Notes under the pieces: generated by a model
The model's database searches: none
What the model saw: only the letters and a program-made list of their open reading frames with translations
What the model was told of the DNA's origin: nothing
Assembly (NCBI GenBank): GCA_030142905.1
Contig: JASJOG010000035.1
Span: 992,001-1,056,000, forward strand
DNA length: 64,000 nucleotides
Direction of reading: 5' to 3'
From: Heliopora coerulea
Lineage: Eukaryota > Cnidaria > Anthozoa > Scleralcyonacea > Helioporidae
Translations under genes and position numbers: made by a program
Shown: piece by piece, positions 36,800 through 49,500 of the stretch
Layout of the letters: each line of letters opens with the position of its first letter
Numbering within the stretch: position 1 is the first letter of the stretch

Positions 36800-39700
36800 C
36801 TACAGTCTGCCTCCAAACCAGTACTGGGTTTTGACATTAGCTCCAGCGGCACAAGCGTGAGTACCAGGGTCTTTGGCTTTATAAACACCGAAGATATTCT
36901 CGTTGGAGACTTTTGAACCGGACTTGAAATTACAGCCGTTGCTTTGGTCTCCTCGGTGTGCGTTGATAGTGAAGGCTTGGTTATTGGTCTGCGTGGCCCA
37001 AACGTTACAGTTATAACATTCCTTACCACGGATGTTAATGTAGTCCAGTTGGTGACAGATGGGCTCTACAAGAAGTAATTTCAGGTAAAATAGATTTAGT
37101 GGCGCAAAGCAAGCAATACCGGTAATAGTAATTGGTAAATTAGGCGATAAACCAGTAGCTACATGCAGAGGCAATAATACATAAGGACACCAAAAATGAC
37201 AATCACAACAACGGCAACACCAAAAACGACAGCAGTAACAAAAATTGCGGACAGACCACAACGAAACTAGTGGCAGTAGTAGTAACGAAAACATATGCGA
37301 TAACAACAAAAACAGAGACAATGTTGTTGCTGTTAATGTGGTTGCTGTTGTTGTTCGTGTAGTTGTTGCTGTTGCTGTTGTTGTTGTTGTTGTTTTTGTT
37401 TTGCTGCTCTGACATTAGACTTGGCATTAGTATGGTCGAATGGTAATTCTAGTGTTAATGAAGTCAGCAACTAGGGGTGGAGTGTGTCGTTATAAATTAT
37501 CTCGTTCCCTTTAAACGTAGAGTTTTTGTGTTTCTTTAATTCTGGCGTTTTGTTGGTACTCTTGTTTGTATAGACATACCCGGTTCTAGGGGACAACTCC
37601 AGTCTTCCATTTCTTCTTTAACTTCCTCCTCAGTCAAAGCCAGACTGAAAATCCTTAAGCAAGCGACACGGCCATTATACACTCGGCTATCACTCTCTCT
37701 ATATCCCAATGTTAAATCATAACTGCGATCGGTTCTAAGCTGATACTTTGTAGAGCTCTCTCTTTTTAAAAGCTATAAAATTATACGAAAAGGACCTTTA
37801 TTAGAAATACAATTTTCTTGTTATAAAAAAGACACAAGGTCAACAAATAAAGAAACAGAAAGTAGAGATATTTTTCCATCGGTAAAGCCTACCCCAAGAC
37901 ACAATCCACTGCAAGGCTTGACTTGCGTAGCAGAGGTAAAAAAATCTAACAGGTTGTTAACAAGATGTGTTCGCAACAGGCTTATAGCAAGATTTCGAAC
38001 CTGTAACGACGGTCGTACATAATCCAGCGGTTATAAGCTTAGTACGTTGTGACAAGTCTAACGCAGTCGTCAACCATTTTAGAGGTTCTCAATAACAACA
38101 CATTCCTGCATGATTCCTGAACAACTGCGAACAAGCAGTGCGACTGCCGCAACAATTATTTCCCTGGGGAACAAAAACTCTATTTCAGCTTTATCCCAAC
38201 GGCCTATTAGGAAAATGGGGTCGATAAATTCGACAGTCTTTCGGCGAGAATTCTTAACTTTTCCACCGAAAGTGTACTTCATTTAACAGTATCGAGTGTG
38301 CCACTCCCTCCGACAGCATGGTGGGAAGTGTGAATCTCGTGAGAAAATTTCACCGATATAATAGCACTTCCGTGCTACCCAAGTTGCTTTGCGCGCCCAC
38401 TGGGTGTGCTGGCACCTCAGGTGGGGAGCCACTGATATAGTTGGTGCCCACCAAAATTGTATACTCTCCCAACAATCCCTACACCTTGAAGCAGTTCCCA
38501 AATAAGTCTATTTCTCTCGCTCTTTGCGTAATTACCCAGACCGCGCATGCGTGGGAGTAGAAGAATCAATTGGTCTGTCATTCAGTCTACGACGCGAGGG
38601 TCTGGGTACTAGGCACACGAGGTATGCGCTCCATCAGATCTCTTCTTGTTCATGAAAATAGTCGTTAATAAAGTTGTCTATCGTTACTTTCGTAACACAT
38701 GAAGAGCGCCGCCCCATTCCATGCATCAATCTACGTTTACTTGAATGTCTCACTTTTACTTACCGTGCCGTTAACGTAGACGGATCGATAACCACTGTCG
38801 TAGTCATACGTCACTGCTACGTAATTCCACATGTTACTCCCAAGTCCCGGTACCCGAGTTGTTATTGTAGAGGAAGAATCGAATCTCGAAACAATGCTAA
38901 AAAGTATTTGCATGAGACGTATTTGTTTATTATGGATAAACAGTTTCATTAATTTTTACACTTAATAATTGCAACCACAACCACCACCACCACCACAACA
39001 ACAACAACAACAACAACAAAGCAACAAGAAAACAACCACAACAACAACAATAACAACGTCAACAACAACAACAACAACAACGATAACAACAACAACCACA
39101 ACAGCAACAACAACGATAACAACAACAACCACAACAGCAACAACAACCACAACAAAGCAACAAGCAAACAACCACAACAACAACAATAACAACGTCAACA
39201 ACAACCACAATCGCAACAACCACAATAGCAACAGCAACAACAACGACAACGACGACGACAACAACAACAACAACAATAACAATAACAACAATCACAACAA
39301 TAACAAAGACAACAAAACTGCCAGTGACGATCCGAAAAAGACGACGATAATGGTGATCATAATAAGATAACAATAACAATAGCGATGAGAATATAATGAT
39401 AGTAATAACAAATAATAATAACAATAACAATAATAACAGTAACAATAATAATAATAATAAGTTAAAATCCAATGTAATGGTAAAATTTCCTTTCCCCACA
39501 AGTTTCCTGAAATGTGCAATGTTTGTTACGGTCTTACCTTGCGGGTTGCTGGACGCCCGTAGCAGGCTGAGACCCTTTCGACTGTCCTTCGTTGTGTGGC
39601 GTGCGAGTTGTAATAATAATAATAAAGCTACATATAAAGTTAGTATTAAGCCCCTAGCTGCTTCAACGAATTTTTCACGAAAAATTTACTTAAAACTAGC

Positions 39701-42700
39701 TGCTATTCAGCAATAAGGATATTTACCTGAAGTAAACATCACCAACAAATTGCCAAAGGTGAACGCCCCAGTAACTTCCAGACGCCCAGCCCAATAACGG
39801 AGCTTCCTTTTTATCATACGGATACACTTGCATCATGATGGTGAGACTGTAGCGTGTGTCCAAGTCACCTGAGTTGTCATTAAGCTAAGTTGATAAAAAA
39901 ACAAAACAAAAAACAAACAAAAAAAACACGAAACAATATTAGGTAAAAACCGCCGCAGTGCGTCGTGCATAGCCCACACTTCTAGATTTCTTCTACTGCT
40001 AATGTACGAAACACATAGCATTGGAAAATGCTTTGAGGGAACTGGAACTTAGGACGTGTTCATATGGAGGAAAGTTGTCCCAGCCAGTAGAACTTCCCAC
40101 CCGAGTAAACACTGGCGAGTCTTCTAGCACTTTGGTACTTCTACTAGGGACAGCTCTGGCACGCTGAGCATTGTGTTCAAATTGATTGGTTAAAAGTTGG
40201 CTAAGGGCAGACGACGACCCAAGATTAACCCTCCACCATTTTTCATTTCATTCAATCCGCAAAGTTATTGATATACAAGCTCCATAAAAGTTGGGTAAAA
40301 CTGTTGATTGACTGATTGATTTATTGATTGAGTGACTGATGGATTGATGACGAATTGATGCATTGGAGTATTGATTAAGAAACTGATACCGACTGACGGA
40401 CCGCATTACGGACCGATGGACAAACGAACCACGGGACAAACGAACAACGGGACAAACGAACCACGGGACAAGCGGACCAATGGACAAACGGACCAATGGA
40501 CAAACGGACCAATGGACAGCGGACCAACAGACAGACGGACCCACGGACAGACCAACCGAACAAAACATGACGTAAAAAGTTCAAAGGTTAGGAACTGCCG
40601 TGACCGATCGAACTTTTGACGTTATTTAACAATGTCTGCGCAGTAACCCATTTTTATATCATGTAAACGCCAACGGATGGACCAACGAATGGATGGACCA
40701 ACGAATGGATGGACCAACGAATGGACCGACCATCCAACGGACTGAACGACGAACCGACAGACTGACCGGTCGGCCGGCTGACTGATTGACGTATTTAAAA
40801 CTGGCTCACAGCCGATCAATCGGTGTCAAGAAACTAGGCCTGTTTATGGTGTACACACCTACCTTGATATACGAATTCGTAGATCCGACCAATCTCACGG
40901 ATCCTCCTGGGTTCCCCAACGGCCCGTCTTCGTAAAGAATCCCTTTAAACGTTGCGTGGTTACCCAGTCCTGACTTGTCTTCTTCATTGGTTGTATTAGT
41001 AAAAGGATAGTAACCAACAAGACTTTTTCCTTTGGCATGAAAGGATACGAAAGGTAATTTGAACTCTCGATGGTCCCAATCCGATTTTTGTTATATAACT
41101 TTGGCTTACAGCAGAGGATTTTACACGTTAACGGGAGACGTCTCGAACTGGACAGTGTTAACACTTTGTTAAAGTTAACGAAGGACAAGTATAGGAACAA
41201 TCCGTGTTGTACCCATTTACATTCGCACCCATTCCGATTTCGTTTGTGAAATAAAAATTCCACATACGAAAATATTCCAACTCCGTAAGTTTTTCACGTG
41301 TGAAATTACATATGAAATTGTCGCAAGGGTTAAACTCACCAGGTCTCAAATTTGGTGGTGATTTTCGTTGGACTGAAATATACCAGTTAATTAACTATGG
41401 GCTTGATGGTGCAAATGGTTACGAATCTGGTGGTACATATATGTAACAATTCCCAAACGTCACAACGCAAATACTTGTAGCTATTTATGGCACAAGCGAT
41501 AAGACAAACGGATATTCACTTGGTAAAAAGTTAAAAGGTCGATAACGGCCGTAACTGATCTCAAAGAATATCAACGTTTCGAGCAAAGGTCCGTCGTCAG
41601 GAAAGAAAGGCCTTTCTTTCCTGACGAAGGGCCTTTGCTCGAAACGTTGATATTCTTTGAGATCAGTTACGGCCGTTATCAGCCCAGGGACGTAGCGAGC
41701 GGAAGTGTGTGTGTGTGGGGTGCCATTGAATTCTTTTCTTTTTAAGTTCCATTCAGATTGTTAATGTAGGGTTGATAACCCTACACGCACAAAAATGAAC
41801 GAAAATGTATTTTTGGCATACCGTTTTCAGCAAGACAAGTAAAATAGACCATGTAGCATCAGAACCAATTCCGCTCGAAGTGGATTTAGTACTAAAGCCT
41901 AATTTCCAATAGGCGGAATTTTCCGCGCAGACAAAAGATTTTCTTTGTTTTTTTTTTTTCTAATTAGTTCCATTTGAAAGCATGGGACAAAGAGAAAATT
42001 TCGTCCGCGCGGAAAATTCCGCTAGTGGAAGTCAAGCCTAAATTCGTAACAAAGTGATGAACGACCGCTTTGGGTCAGCTCGGTCCACTTCCCTACCAGG
42101 CCCAGCCATACGGTCAACTCTGCCAACTTCGTCATAGGACCGAGTTGGTTTCTGAACTGGGCCGAGGTAGTCCTGACGTGCGCCAAGGTGGCAAGTGGGC
42201 CGTATGAACCCGTTCCCCGTTCCCGACTGATCGAAAAGCTGCGAATAGATTTATTACCTGATCAGCTCAATTTGCGACCTATTGCTGACCTTTAACGTTT
42301 GCCGTGATTTTTTGACGATTTCAGTTTGTTAATGAGCAAATTCGTATACGAGAAATGCATCGACGAATCAGCGATTCCCCGACGAAAACGTTCCTCAGAT
42401 AGGGTAGCAGTCCCTTGGTCGTCTCGTTACGCCTCTTGTTCAAATATACGCGTACTACAAGGCCAATTTCTCGGGCTGCGTGGTATTGAGAAATATTTCT
42501 TGACATTATTTACTTACTGTTTGTTTTAAATGTCATGATATCCAGCGTCTTGAAACGACTTCGGATCATGTCATCATTGGTGGTCTGTCCTGCCTCGAGC
42601 GAATAATCACACGTTGCTCTCCACTCCAGGTCTTTGCCGTCCCCCATCGCATGGAAAATTTTTTGCATCGTGTTCAGGGAAAGCCGGTAGCTATCACTCG

Positions 42701-44492
42701 TTGGATTATCAACATTCGATGAGTAATCGACGAAAAACGGTCGACTTTCGAATGTGCTACTTTGGCTTAACTTATAAGACATAACGAGGGTCCAGGCTTC
42801 GAATTTCTCGGGCCTCATGTCACAAAACACTCGGTACTTGTTGTCGCTTTCGTCCCAGACATCGTAGTACCCAGATGCAGCGTCCTTGTTGTGCCACAGA
42901 TAATCAAAGCAGCTGTGGATTTTCCTTTCACAAAACTGTCCTAGGTAGCCTTCGGTCGTGCAGTTGCAATCAAAACCAGGCTTTCCCCGGTGTCCTACTT
43001 CCGTACACACCGAGCCATTGTGACATGGGTTGGTAGCACAACAGCCATTTCCATAAGGTTCCCAGCACGTGTCCTAAACGACAAAAAACGCGAGTTCACA
43101 AATGAACGCGAATGAATTCAGGACAAAATTGGCTTTACGGACGATGAGTTCCATCGGATCGACTGGGGATTGTTGTAGTGATTGGGAGTCGAATCAAACA
43201 GAAAATGAACTGAGTTGCTTCGACAGGGAACAGACTTCTTTATATTCAAATGTAAGTTGACCGTTTCAGATAACGTGTTTCGTTTCTTCTCCGTTCTACC
43301 AAAATTGAATAAATATGCCTGGATATCAGCAAATTTCGAAGAAACAATTCTCGGAAGTGACATCACATAATCTGAAACGTGTAAACAAGCACCAAAGCTA
43401 GAGGTATGTTGGGACAAATCTAAAAGAAACTTAGTCGTACCAAAAAGGGAAAAATCGCCTCATAGTGATCAGCCTTCTCTCTTTTTAGGAAAGCGCCCAA
43501 GTTTAAATTGAAGTCGAATTGGCGGCTGGATGTTTAAGTGTTTAGACTTTAAAACGGGAAAAAGCAGGTGTGTATCCTGTTGTAGATGTTTGAACAGGCA
43601 GCATGTTCAGTGAATTGTTTTCTAATTAACGACAGATGTCGTTTTTTTGGCAAGAGAAGATCTCCTCGATATGTTTCAGACTACAGATAAACCCAAGTGT
43701 TCTTACAAACATATTCCGTTGATTCCATTTTATACCTTACGTCAGTTACTGTCAGAACAAACGTTAAGGGATTTTTCGACAGACATTTTGCAACAGTCTT
43801 TTTGAAGCGCACAACGAAATAAAAAAAAAAAATTGCCATGTAATGGAAGCACCAGGGTCCAGAGCCCAGGTTGTCCGTCAAAAAAAAAACCTCTTCCTCC
43901 CTTGACAGAAAATCCTATTTAAAATTCAAAATCCTAAAATAAAAATGAAATGAATATTCTATATACCGACGATAGCCAAGACACTTCATAACCGAGCAAA
44001 TTATTTTTTTAAGAATACAAGATTTCATAAAAAAGCAAGGAAAAATTAGATTGCTTGGGAGAAAAATCGATAAGAGGGATCCAGGATAGGATTGCAGGGA
44101 AGGATCAAAGTATAGAACAATGCTAAAAACTTTATTTATTCACTTACAGATCCTTGACGCACTTCACTCCCTTTCAGGTGATGATAACGCCATCCACGGC
44201 GTGGTTTCATCAACACCGAACTGTTATCAGCGTTGTTTAACTCACAAATCCCTTGGCCCGAGATCGGTAGATTGAACGAGCGACATCGGCAGTCGATTTT
44301 ACACTCGGTGAAGCAATGAGTAAAATTCAGCACTGGGAATGTGGCGAAGACATGTCCGAGAAGAACTTTGTCGTTTTGAACGAGTTCACCCATAAATTCA
44401 GCACGGTAACTTGTCTTCGAGCCATGACAAACGGATTCCGTAGCAGGAAACACAGGCAGGAGATAAATAATGAAAGCGATTCTGGCTAGCAT
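36800..44492 (-). CDS. secreted PAN - EGF - fibrinogen-like - LamG-like lectin protein
   Basis: Seven phase-consistent exons give 612 aa: 44492-44148, 43073-42518, 41065-40863, 39884-39727, 38896-38764, 37757-37580 and 37065-36800. Residues 1-20 are a signal peptide (MLARIAFIIYLLPVFPATES). Residues 21-108 form a PAN/apple-like domain with HCFTECKIDCRCRSFN. Residues 120-167 are EGF-like (NPCHNGSVC...CNC...GQFCER). Residues 170-305 are fibrinogen-C-like at the start (SGYYDVWDESDNKYRVFCDM, then EAWTLVMSY). Residues 312-523 are a LamG-like/pentraxin fold (KSLVGYYPFTN, GLGNHATFKG, WNYVAVTYDYDSG, NGRVACLRIFSLALTEEEV). The last 88 residues are Cys-containing, end in YWFGGRL and match nothing I recognise. 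The start at 44492 puts the signal peptide first; an in-frame Met at 44702 would bury it. It is probably an extracellular sugar-binding or matrix protein. The acceptor at 41065 is weak. Confidence 0.83.
37195..37400. repeat. (CAA/TTG)n trinucleotide tract
   Basis: Imperfect CAA/ACA repeats on the left change to TTG/GTT repeats on the right half of the tract, in the last intron of the lectin-like gene. The switch of strand within one tract gives it weak foldback potential. Confidence 0.8.
38969..39470 (+). repeat. (CAA)n / (AAT)n microsatellite block
   Basis: About 400 bp of imperfect CAA/ACA triplets grade into AACAAT and AATAAT repeats up to about 39470, in intron 4 of the lectin-like gene. 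Open frames of more than 100 codons on both strands here (poly-Thr/Asn, poly-Val/Leu) come from the composition. Confidence 0.92.
40393..40760 (+). repeat. 16-bp minisatellite interrupted by an inserted element
   Basis: From 40393 to about 40560 runs an imperfect 16-bp repeat (GGACAAACGAACCACG, then GGACAAACGGACCAAT). From 40672 to about 40745 a related 16-bp unit (GGATGGACCAACGAAT) resumes. Between them, at about 40574-40660, sits a partial copy of the foldback family also seen at 18262 and 41541 (AGGAACTGCCGTGACCGATC). It lies in intron 3 of the lectin-like gene. Confidence 0.75.
41541..41680. repeat. 140-bp foldback element
   Basis: Arms of 70 bp (GATAACGGCCGTAACTGATC... and complement) meet with essentially no loop at 41610/41611. 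They contain CAACGTTTCGAGCAAAGG and differ at only a few bases near the centre. It lies in intron 2 of the lectin-like gene and is the best preserved member of the family at 18262-18475. Confidence 0.88.
41896..42042. mobile_element. MITE with GCGGAATTTTCCGCGC-type terminal inverted repeats
   Basis: The left arm 41896-41948 (AATTTCCAATAGGCGGAATT then TTCCGCGCAGAC...TTTGT) pairs with the right arm 41986-42042 (ACAAAGAGAAAATTTCGTCC then GCGCGGAAAATTCCGC...GGAAGT). A structurally similar element with different arm sequence lies at 62656-62793. No transposase is present. Confidence 0.75.
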
Positions 44493-46516
44493 CTCGCTGA
44501 GCTTGAAAATACAACGCAACGCGCTCTGCTTTGTCGAAGCGTGCGCAGGTGTATACGAATTGACTATGTGCAGGTGTACGAACGACCGCCAAGAGCATGT
44601 TAAACGAGGCAAGGGTAAAACACGCAGCACCTGTAGAAACCGCAATTGAACACGAGCACTACTTAATAACACAAAATAAAAATAGATCCTGAAGCAGGGC
44701 ACAAACTTCGCGTTAAAACAGTCGCAAAACTATCCTAACAAATAAACCAAACGTGACTTTTTGTTTGGCTGTGGGTCGAAGAACTCTTAACGTGGTGCTA
44801 AACTCAATAACTGGACTGTCTTATAAGAATTTCTCGCAGACATTAAAGTATTCCTACTGCGAGTAACATTTGCATTACACGCAGCAGGTTTTGCTCTATT
44901 TCAACGCAGTGACGAAAATGGCTATACATTTTCACAAAGGATTTAAGATACAACATGAAGAACAACCGAAGAGTCGTAACCGTACCCGAAATACTCGGTT
45001 TTCCAGAGCTGATAGCTCAAGTATTCGATCGTTTTTTGGGCGAATATATCTTCAATTTAAGTAAGCAGTACCTGCCTTTATGAGGAATGACCATCGCAAA
45101 TAAAGAACAGACATTATTGGTTAATTACCTTATTGTTTATCTTCTTGGTAGCCTTGGTTAATGCGGTGAAGCCCGGTAACTGGTCTCACCCTCGCAAATC
45201 CTTCTCAAGTCATTATAGCTCTTCGACTTGTTTTGTTTCGTACTTTTATCAAATTTGCCATCCTGTTCCGTGAAATAACTATACTGTTACAAACTCGTGG
45301 TTTTAAAATCCATTTGCCATTTTAAAATCCAAATAGCTATTTGGTTGGCTAGTATTCTATGTACAGAAATGACTTTAAATTTGATATACAGATCTGTATA
45401 CCAAGATGAAGTATCCCCAACCCTTTATAAGTCTATTTTCAGAACCCCTAACAGACAAGTTTAGATTATCCCAACTGCACAATACTGGGTTAACGTGCTT
45501 GAACGTATTTTTACGGTCAAGTTTTTATTTTGATAAAGGATAATTGCTAAGAACTCAGTTAGCCAAGTTACCCACGTCTGTCCCAGAAACTAAACACGAG
45601 ATTATATCGGGTATATAGGGAAATTCACCCTCAGTAAGTTTCGCGGCAGGAAACAGACGCTTGCAAAGTAACTTATCACGATATTTCCTCGGCAAGGTCA
45701 GGTTGCAGACGATACAAAGATAAAACACACTCTACGTCAACGCTGTTTTACAGTAAGATGTACTTAAAGCTTTCTTTGGATAGAACTGAAATGCATTCCT
45801 AAGTCTATATCTAATTTTTAATAAGTTTTCCCCCATATGGATTTTCTCAGTAATTCATACATAAATGCTACGAACACATTTTCTAATTCTTTTTTTTTTT
45901 AACATCAAACTCGGGGACGACCATTTGATCAAGGTTCAAAAGCATCAAAATGGTGCACGAAATAAAAACAGACAAACTAGATCTCTCCTCAGGTTCATTC
46001 CAACTAAGAGCAGTTCGGCTGGCGTCATGGGACAGGCCCGTCGGAACAAAATTAATTTTGGGGGTTCCGAGGTAAGTAACTCCCGTTTGGGTATCCTCTT
46101 CTCTTTAGAGAAATATTCCTGGGTACGACGTTAGGACAAAATCAACCGAGAGAAGTGATAAAATTGTGAAATTTAAAATCCCTCAAAATACTCAGCATTT
46201 TCAAGAGCTTAGCTCAACCACTACCAGTTATTCAAGGTTGGTCCTTATGTCATGGAAACGTTTTGCCCAATGGAACAAAAGTGAATAGGAGGAACGAGGT
46301 AGGTGGGTTATTGCTTAAAAGTAGACAAATTCACAAGCGCTCGAAAGTTGAAGAAATCGTCAAAGATTGTAGGTTCATCGAGATATGTTAAGACACAGAT
46401 GATTTTCGAGAGGTTTCCCACCAGCTACTTTCATGAACAGGGTACATCCGAAAATGCAGATTGAATATGTATCTAGTTACAAAAAACAGGCTTTCATTCC
46501 GATCCTTGCTGATCAT
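44493..46516. other. intergenic DNA, 5' of the lectin-like gene and 3' of MGRN1/RNF157
   Basis: AT-rich. It should hold the promoter of the lectin-like gene next to 44493 and the 3' UTR of the RING gene next to 46516. Short open frames here are not supported by splice signals or similarity. Confidence 0.45.
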
Positions 46517-49500
46517 TTACACAACAAAAGACTCCCCATTCTTCGGCTCGTCGCTTATAATGTCGGTAGATGAAGCATGCAGAGGTGCCTCGGCGTCTCC
46601 GGCTAACGCGACGTCACTAATGTCGTTGTTCAGCGGTGTTCCCGGTAAAGGCACATTCAAACGATTTGGCGCCTCTGGCGATCGGTCCTGTGACGTAGTG
46701 TCGACCTCTTCTACGATGGCATAACCTGAAGTGTGATCGGACGAAGGCTGTGAGGGTCCGGACTGGAGACGGAAAACGCCGGCGGAGATACTTCATGCCC
46801 TTTTTCCACTTCACGCGTAATGTACTGAAACAAAGTGAAGGTACTGACGAGCATGCGCTTTAGTCAAATGATTGAAGAATTTTGGTGGCTGAGCACGCTC
46901 ATCGACAGTCTCCGCGACATTGCTAGCGACTGCGCATGCACAGTGATACGCTCCACTACGTTTTAGTACGGTACACCTAAAGTCGAAAACGGCCTTAAGT
47001 AGTAATCCGCTTGTGTGGGTCAAGTCAAAAACTAGCGCGGAGCTTTACATTTAGGCCCCGGACACAGGGGCAGGTATTCATTTCAAAATGCAAACATACT
47101 TTTGCGCTTTCATCGTTTTCCGTCCAGATGGCGACGATTCTGGCTTGTAGTGAAAACGCAACTTTTTAAAAAATTTTTCCAAAGCTAAAACCTCCGAAAA
47201 ACCGGCTTTAATTTCGCCGTGTAAATGATCGAATCGACAAAAAGGCGAACGTGTGATTATGGGAAGTTTTGGAAATGTATCGGTATCGACGGAGGCCAAA
47301 GTAGGACTTTAACTCTGTCGAGGCGGGAGCTCTTCGACGAGTAAAATCGTAAATATAAAATCTTCGACGAATAAAATCGTCTGTCGTTACCCAGAGTGAA
47401 TTAATACAAGTCTTACGCCGTCAGGAAAGAGTTAAGAGTAAGAATTGTGAGGTTCACTTCAAAATTCCTCGCCTGGCTCCCAGGTCTAACATAATAGTAA
47501 AGTGGTAAAACAGGTGACGAGCGGCGACACGCCCATTTTAAACCTGTCATGTAACTTCATTGATTACTTTGTAGACTATGTAAGCCGGGCACCCTCGCAA
47601 ACCTCCTTAAAAGAATATTTTCATCTCGAAACAAATCCATACCTGGATCTTCATTAATGTGTGCAGTCTCCTCTTCGACGTTGTCCATTCCTAAATTATC
47701 CTGACCCACTTCGACACCGACTTCTAGACCTTGGACTGGTTCGACTGAACTGTCTTTTTCCACCTTAACGATGCAAGTCCTGCGGAAGGTAAATTTTATA
47801 CGCGTGTCAAGGACTACGGGGCGTTTGTTTAAACTGAAGTGGGGGCAATATCTGAAGTAAAGTAAAGTATAGTAAAAATTAAGGCTGTCAGTTTACGTTT
47901 AATTTGGTATCCGTTTGAACGGACATTTCATAAACGTTTAAACGTTTAAACGTTGGAAAATAAAGCCCAAAAATTCCAAATTATTCTATTTCTTTTCAAG
48001 ACACAATGAACATTAAATAGCTTCAGAATTTGATATTTTTACTCGAAAAAATCAACATGTTGACGTTGTCTGGAAGCAGACAACTTTTATTATTTACAGT
48101 ATTGCCCGTCGTCGAAAACACTATGACCGATAGCTTTTCAAACCACAAAAACTATGACCGATAGCTTTTCAAACTTTGAAGTCAGTTAAGCGGACATGAT
48201 TAACAGTAAACGGTTAAACGCATGGTCATTTACTAAACGTATATTGATATCGCGAAACGTTTAAACGTTTAACCGTGACAGTACTAGTAAAAATGAAAAT
48301 AAAAATAAAATAAAAAGAGAATAAAATAAAATAAAACAAAACAAAATAAAACAGAATTAATTTCATTTCATTTTGTTTTATTTTTGACAAAGAAATGGGT
48401 CGTTGTTACTCTCCAGGTTAACCCTCACGTAGCCGCGTTCTCCTATAAAAGCAAAGCTACTTAACGATATTTTTGAAAATGTGCGGGGTCCAGACTACCC
48501 ACTCCACCATGGTGTTGGCATTGTACCCAGTCCCCCGTGACCTTGGCACTTTACACATCAAACCATGTAGTATACATACACATCACAATTCATTCATCTC
48601 AAAACAACACTTACCTATCTTCTACCTCCACCACATGTGATTTAGATGATCCTTTTCTTGATCGTCCGAAAGAAGCCCGACTCACTGAATCAGGCGGATC
48701 ATTCGTTATGTCAGACAACTCACGCTTGCGAGAACCGCGACTACTCCTCGAGAAACGCGACGACGAGCGAAGGATGGTCCGTTCTTCCGCGGTGGACTTT
48801 TGTGATGGTTTAGGGGTCGAAGGTCTACTTTTGGAGACAGTACGAGCGCTAACTCTACGAACAATTTCACGGCTACCTAATTCAGTGGAATGTAAGGAAA
48901 TTGAATGAACATATAAATTAAAGTAAAAATTGAACAAAAGAATAAGGGAAGAAAGGAATGAACACGTGAAGGAAGAGAGGAAGGAAAAGGACAAAAGAAA
49001 GGAAAAGATGGATAAAGAAGGGAAGGAGGGTGGGAGAGATGGAGGGAGAACAGAGACGAAGGACAGGGTAGATTGGAAAAGAGGGAGAGAGCGGGAGGAA
49101 GTAATGATGAGAGGGAAAGGAGGTAGGGAATGAGTGAGCGTTTGAGGGAAGGAAGTAAGGAAGGAAGGAAGGAAGAAAGTAAGTAAGGAAGGAAGTAAGT
49201 AAGTAAGTAAGGAAGGAAGGAAGGAAGGAAGGAAGGAAGGAAGGAAGGAAGGAAGGAAGGAAGGAAGGAAGGAAGGAAGGAAGGAAGGAAGGAAGGAAGG
49301 AAGGAAAGAAAAAAAGAAAGGAAGGAAGGATGCCATACTCGGCGTCGTCCCTTTGCCAATATTGTACGCATTCAGAGCATCGAATAAGTCGACTTTCTTG
49401 TATCCAGGAAACTGGGAGTCATAATTCGCCTGAGAAGAATGAAACAGATCACAGGAATTACTCAGTTTCCTCTTCGCCTGCAGCTATCACTAAAAGTTAC

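Noticed and set aside
38949..39499. Long frames of Val/Leu/Cys or Thr/Asn on both strands
   Set aside because: Same cause: an imperfect CAA repeat in an intron of the lectin-like gene.
44493..44702. N-terminal extension of the lectin-like protein to an upstream Met at 44702
   Set aside because: It would place about 70 residues before a clear signal peptide; the Met at 44492 puts the hydrophobic segment at the N-terminus.
48877..49371. Frames with repeating SFLP on the minus strand, up to 241 codons
   Set aside because: The repeating part is the GGAA microsatellite. Only the ends overlap true RING-gene exons (49429-49339 and 48876-48615), which are separated by a GT-AG intron.
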